From Kitasatospora phosalacinea (GTDB lineage Bacteria > Actinomycetota > Actinomycetes > Streptomycetales > Streptomycetaceae): a stretch of DNA of 64,000 bases. Below the pieces are notes generated by a model. It did not search any database. It was not told where the DNA came from and saw nothing but the letters and a program-made list of their open reading frames with translations. The stretch covers positions 1-64,000 of the forward strand of contig NZ_JNWZ01000040.1 in the NCBI RefSeq assembly GCF_000716545.1, given 5' to 3'. Below are positions 62,907-64,000 of the stretch, in pieces; the stretch's first letter is position 1; the number at the start of each line of letters is the position of its first letter. The translations under genes and the position numbers were made by a program.

Positions 62907-62923
62907 ATACCCCGCCCGGGTAT
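62907..62923. promoter_or_regulatory. CsoR-like operator 3
   Basis: ATACCC-CGCCC-GGGTAT, again 17 bases, placed 36 bases (centre to centre) from operator 2 and 25 bases before the CopZ-like start. Two sites so close together could bind cooperatively. Confidence 0.65.
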
Positions 62924-62947
62924 CGGGAGACCACACCGGAGGCACCC

Positions 62948-63220
62948 GTGTCCTGCTGCTCCACCAACGGCACCTGCTCGACCACCGCGACCGGGACCGC
63001 CCCGGCCGCCGTCACCACCGTCTTCACCGTCGCCGGGATGACCTGCGGCCACTGCGAGCAGGCCGTCGGCAAGGCGGTCGGCGCGCTGGAGGGCGTGCGG
63101 GCCGTCCGGGTCGACGTCCGGGGCGGTCTGGTGAGCGTCGACTCGGCGGCCGAACTGGACGACGCGGCAGTGCGCGCCGCGGTCGACGAGGCCGGCTACG
63201 AGTTGACCGGCCGGGCCTGA
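62948..63220 (+). CDS. CopZ-like heavy-metal-associated chaperone
   Basis: A 90-residue protein with a Cys-rich lead (SCCSTNGTCSTT) and a single HMA domain whose GMTCGHC loop binds Cu(I). It delivers copper to the ATPase encoded 64 bases downstream. GTG 62948 after GGAGG. The extra cysteines at the start are not part of the standard domain and may bind further metal. Confidence 0.88.
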   Translation: MSCCSTNGTCSTTATGTAPAAVTTVFTVAGMTCGHCEQAVGKAVGALEGVRAVRVDVRGGLVSVDSAAELDDAAVRAAVDEAGYELTGRA

Positions 63221-63284
63221 GAGAGCCCCTCCCCCACTCCGCAGTGACCCGGCCCCGACCGGGAGAAGACCACCAGGAGCCCTG

Positions 63285-64000
63285 ATGACCACCCAGGCAG
63301 CACCCGCCTCCACCGAGGTGGAACTCCGCATCGGCGGCATGACGTGCGCGTCCTGCGCCGCGCGGATCGAGAAGAAGCTCAACCGCATGGACGGCGTCCA
63401 GGCCAGCGTCAACTACGCCACCGAGAAGGCGAAGGTGGTCATCGACGGGCCGGTGGAGGTCGCCGACCTGATCGCGACCGTCGAGGCCACCGGCTACACC
63501 GCCGCCCTCCCCGAACCCCCGGCGGCGACCGCGGCGGGTGCCGGGCCGGCCGACGAGTCGGCGCCGCTGCGGCAGCGGCTGGTCACGGCCGTGGCACTGG
63601 CGGTGCCGGTGGTCGCGATGGCGATGGTCCCGGCCCTGCAGTTCGACAACTGGCAGTGGCTGTCGCTGACCCTGACCGCGCCGGTGGTGACGTACGCCGC
63701 CTGGCCGTTCCACAAGGCCGCCTGGACCAACGCCCGGCACGGCGCCGCGACCATGGACACCCTGGTCTCGCTCGGCACCGGCGCCGCGTTCCTGTGGTCG
63801 CTGTGGGCGCTGTTCTTCGGCGACGCGGGCATGACCGGGATGCGGCACGGCTTCGAGTTCACCATCGCCCGCTCGGACGGCTCGTCGAACATCTACCTGG
63901 AGGCGGCGGCCGGCGTCACCGCGTTCATCCTGGCCGGGCGCTACTTCGAGGCCCGCTCGAAGCGGACCGCGGGCGCCGCGCTGAAGGCGCTGCTGGAGCT
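63285..64000 (+). CDS. copA: Copper-translocating P-type ATPase, N-terminal part
   Basis: The first 238 codons of a P1B ATPase before the window ends. An HMA domain with GGMTCASC (about residues 17-24) is followed by a linker and the first membrane helices, with the MDTLVSLGTGAAFLWS segment typical of CopA. The CPC, DKTGT and HP motifs lie beyond the edge. It would export Cu(I). ATG 63285, behind GGAG. Confidence 0.9.
   Translation, partial: MTTQAAPASTEVELRIGGMTCASCAARIEKKLNRMDGVQASVNYATEKAKVVIDGPVEVADLIATVEATGYTAALPEPPAATAAGAGPADESAPLRQRLVTAVALAVPVVAMAMVPALQFDNWQWLSLTLTAPVVTYAAWPFHKAAWTNARHGAATMDTLVSLGTGAAFLWSLWALFFGDAGMTGMRHGFEFTIARSDGSSNIYLEAAAGVTAFILAGRYFEARSKRTAGAALKALLE

Overview
The window looks like chromosomal DNA of a Streptomycetaceae actinomycete (Streptomyces or Kitasatospora). 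Most of it is very GC-rich, with GTG and TTG starts and dense, tightly packed genes. The order topA, MFS-thymidylate kinase fusion, holB, secreted hydrolase on one side and BldG, Tad locus, 6S RNA, acs, nhaA, marP, nth on the other matches, from memory, the S. coelicolor SCO3540-SCO3570 neighbourhood. No database was searched; every assignment comes from reading motifs and gene order.

1-17145: a genomic island in a tRNA-Thr(CGT) gene. A 46-bp copy of the tRNA 3' end (148-193) recurs at 17068-17113 inside the intact tRNA, and each copy sits beside its own hairpin terminator. The left edge abuts the end of an IS3-type element. The only integrase trace is a decayed C-terminal fragment at about 16790-16980, now read through by a NUDIX gene. 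The island carries an AIPR-family protein, a two-gene nuclease-methyltransferase plus specificity subunit resembling a BcgI-like (type IIB) restriction system, and a large, mostly minus-strand cassette (14275 down to 6407). That cassette encodes a HAD phosphatase, radical SAM enzyme, P-loop kinase, methyltransferase-CYTH fusion, small Cys protein, APH-like kinase, nucleotidyltransferase, histidine phosphatase and a Zn-ribbon protein. Divergent from it lie an XRE regulator with a phospholipase-D-like domain and a NUDIX hydrolase, followed by an HD-domain protein and a second NUDIX. I know of no description of this cassette as a unit; it is the best candidate for a new system in the window.

17253-33451: core genes, nearly all on the minus strand: LysE-type exporter, secreted tripeptidyl-peptidase-like lipoprotein, esterase-like protein, DNA polymerase III delta', MFS-Tmk fusion, topoisomerase I, DUF3592 protein, methyltransferase, small lipoprotein, RsbW-like anti-sigma factor and BldG.

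33674-46206: a DEAD-box helicase faces a Tad/Flp-pilus-type operon (Ssd/CpaE-like, TadA ATPase, a 32-residue membrane peptide, two TadB/C proteins, DUF4244 pilin-like protein, TadE, TadE/G-like). The last Tad gene has no stop of its own. The intergenic region upstream of the operon has two TTATCCACA boxes and a hairpin-ended non-coding stretch. A HAD phosphatase, a 6S-like RNA, a degenerate Fic protein and a CooC-like ATPase follow.

46612-64000: SulP-carbonic anhydrase fusion, a papain-like hydrolase, acetyl-CoA synthetase, a frameshifted serine beta-lactamase-like gene, NhaA antiporter, holin-like membrane protein, alpha/beta hydrolase, metal-dependent hydrolase, MarP protease, DUF4389 protein, CoA-pyrophosphatase-type NUDIX and endonuclease III. 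The window closes with a copper locus: a His-rich secreted protein diverging from CopZ- and CopA-type genes, with three CsoR-like palindromes between them.
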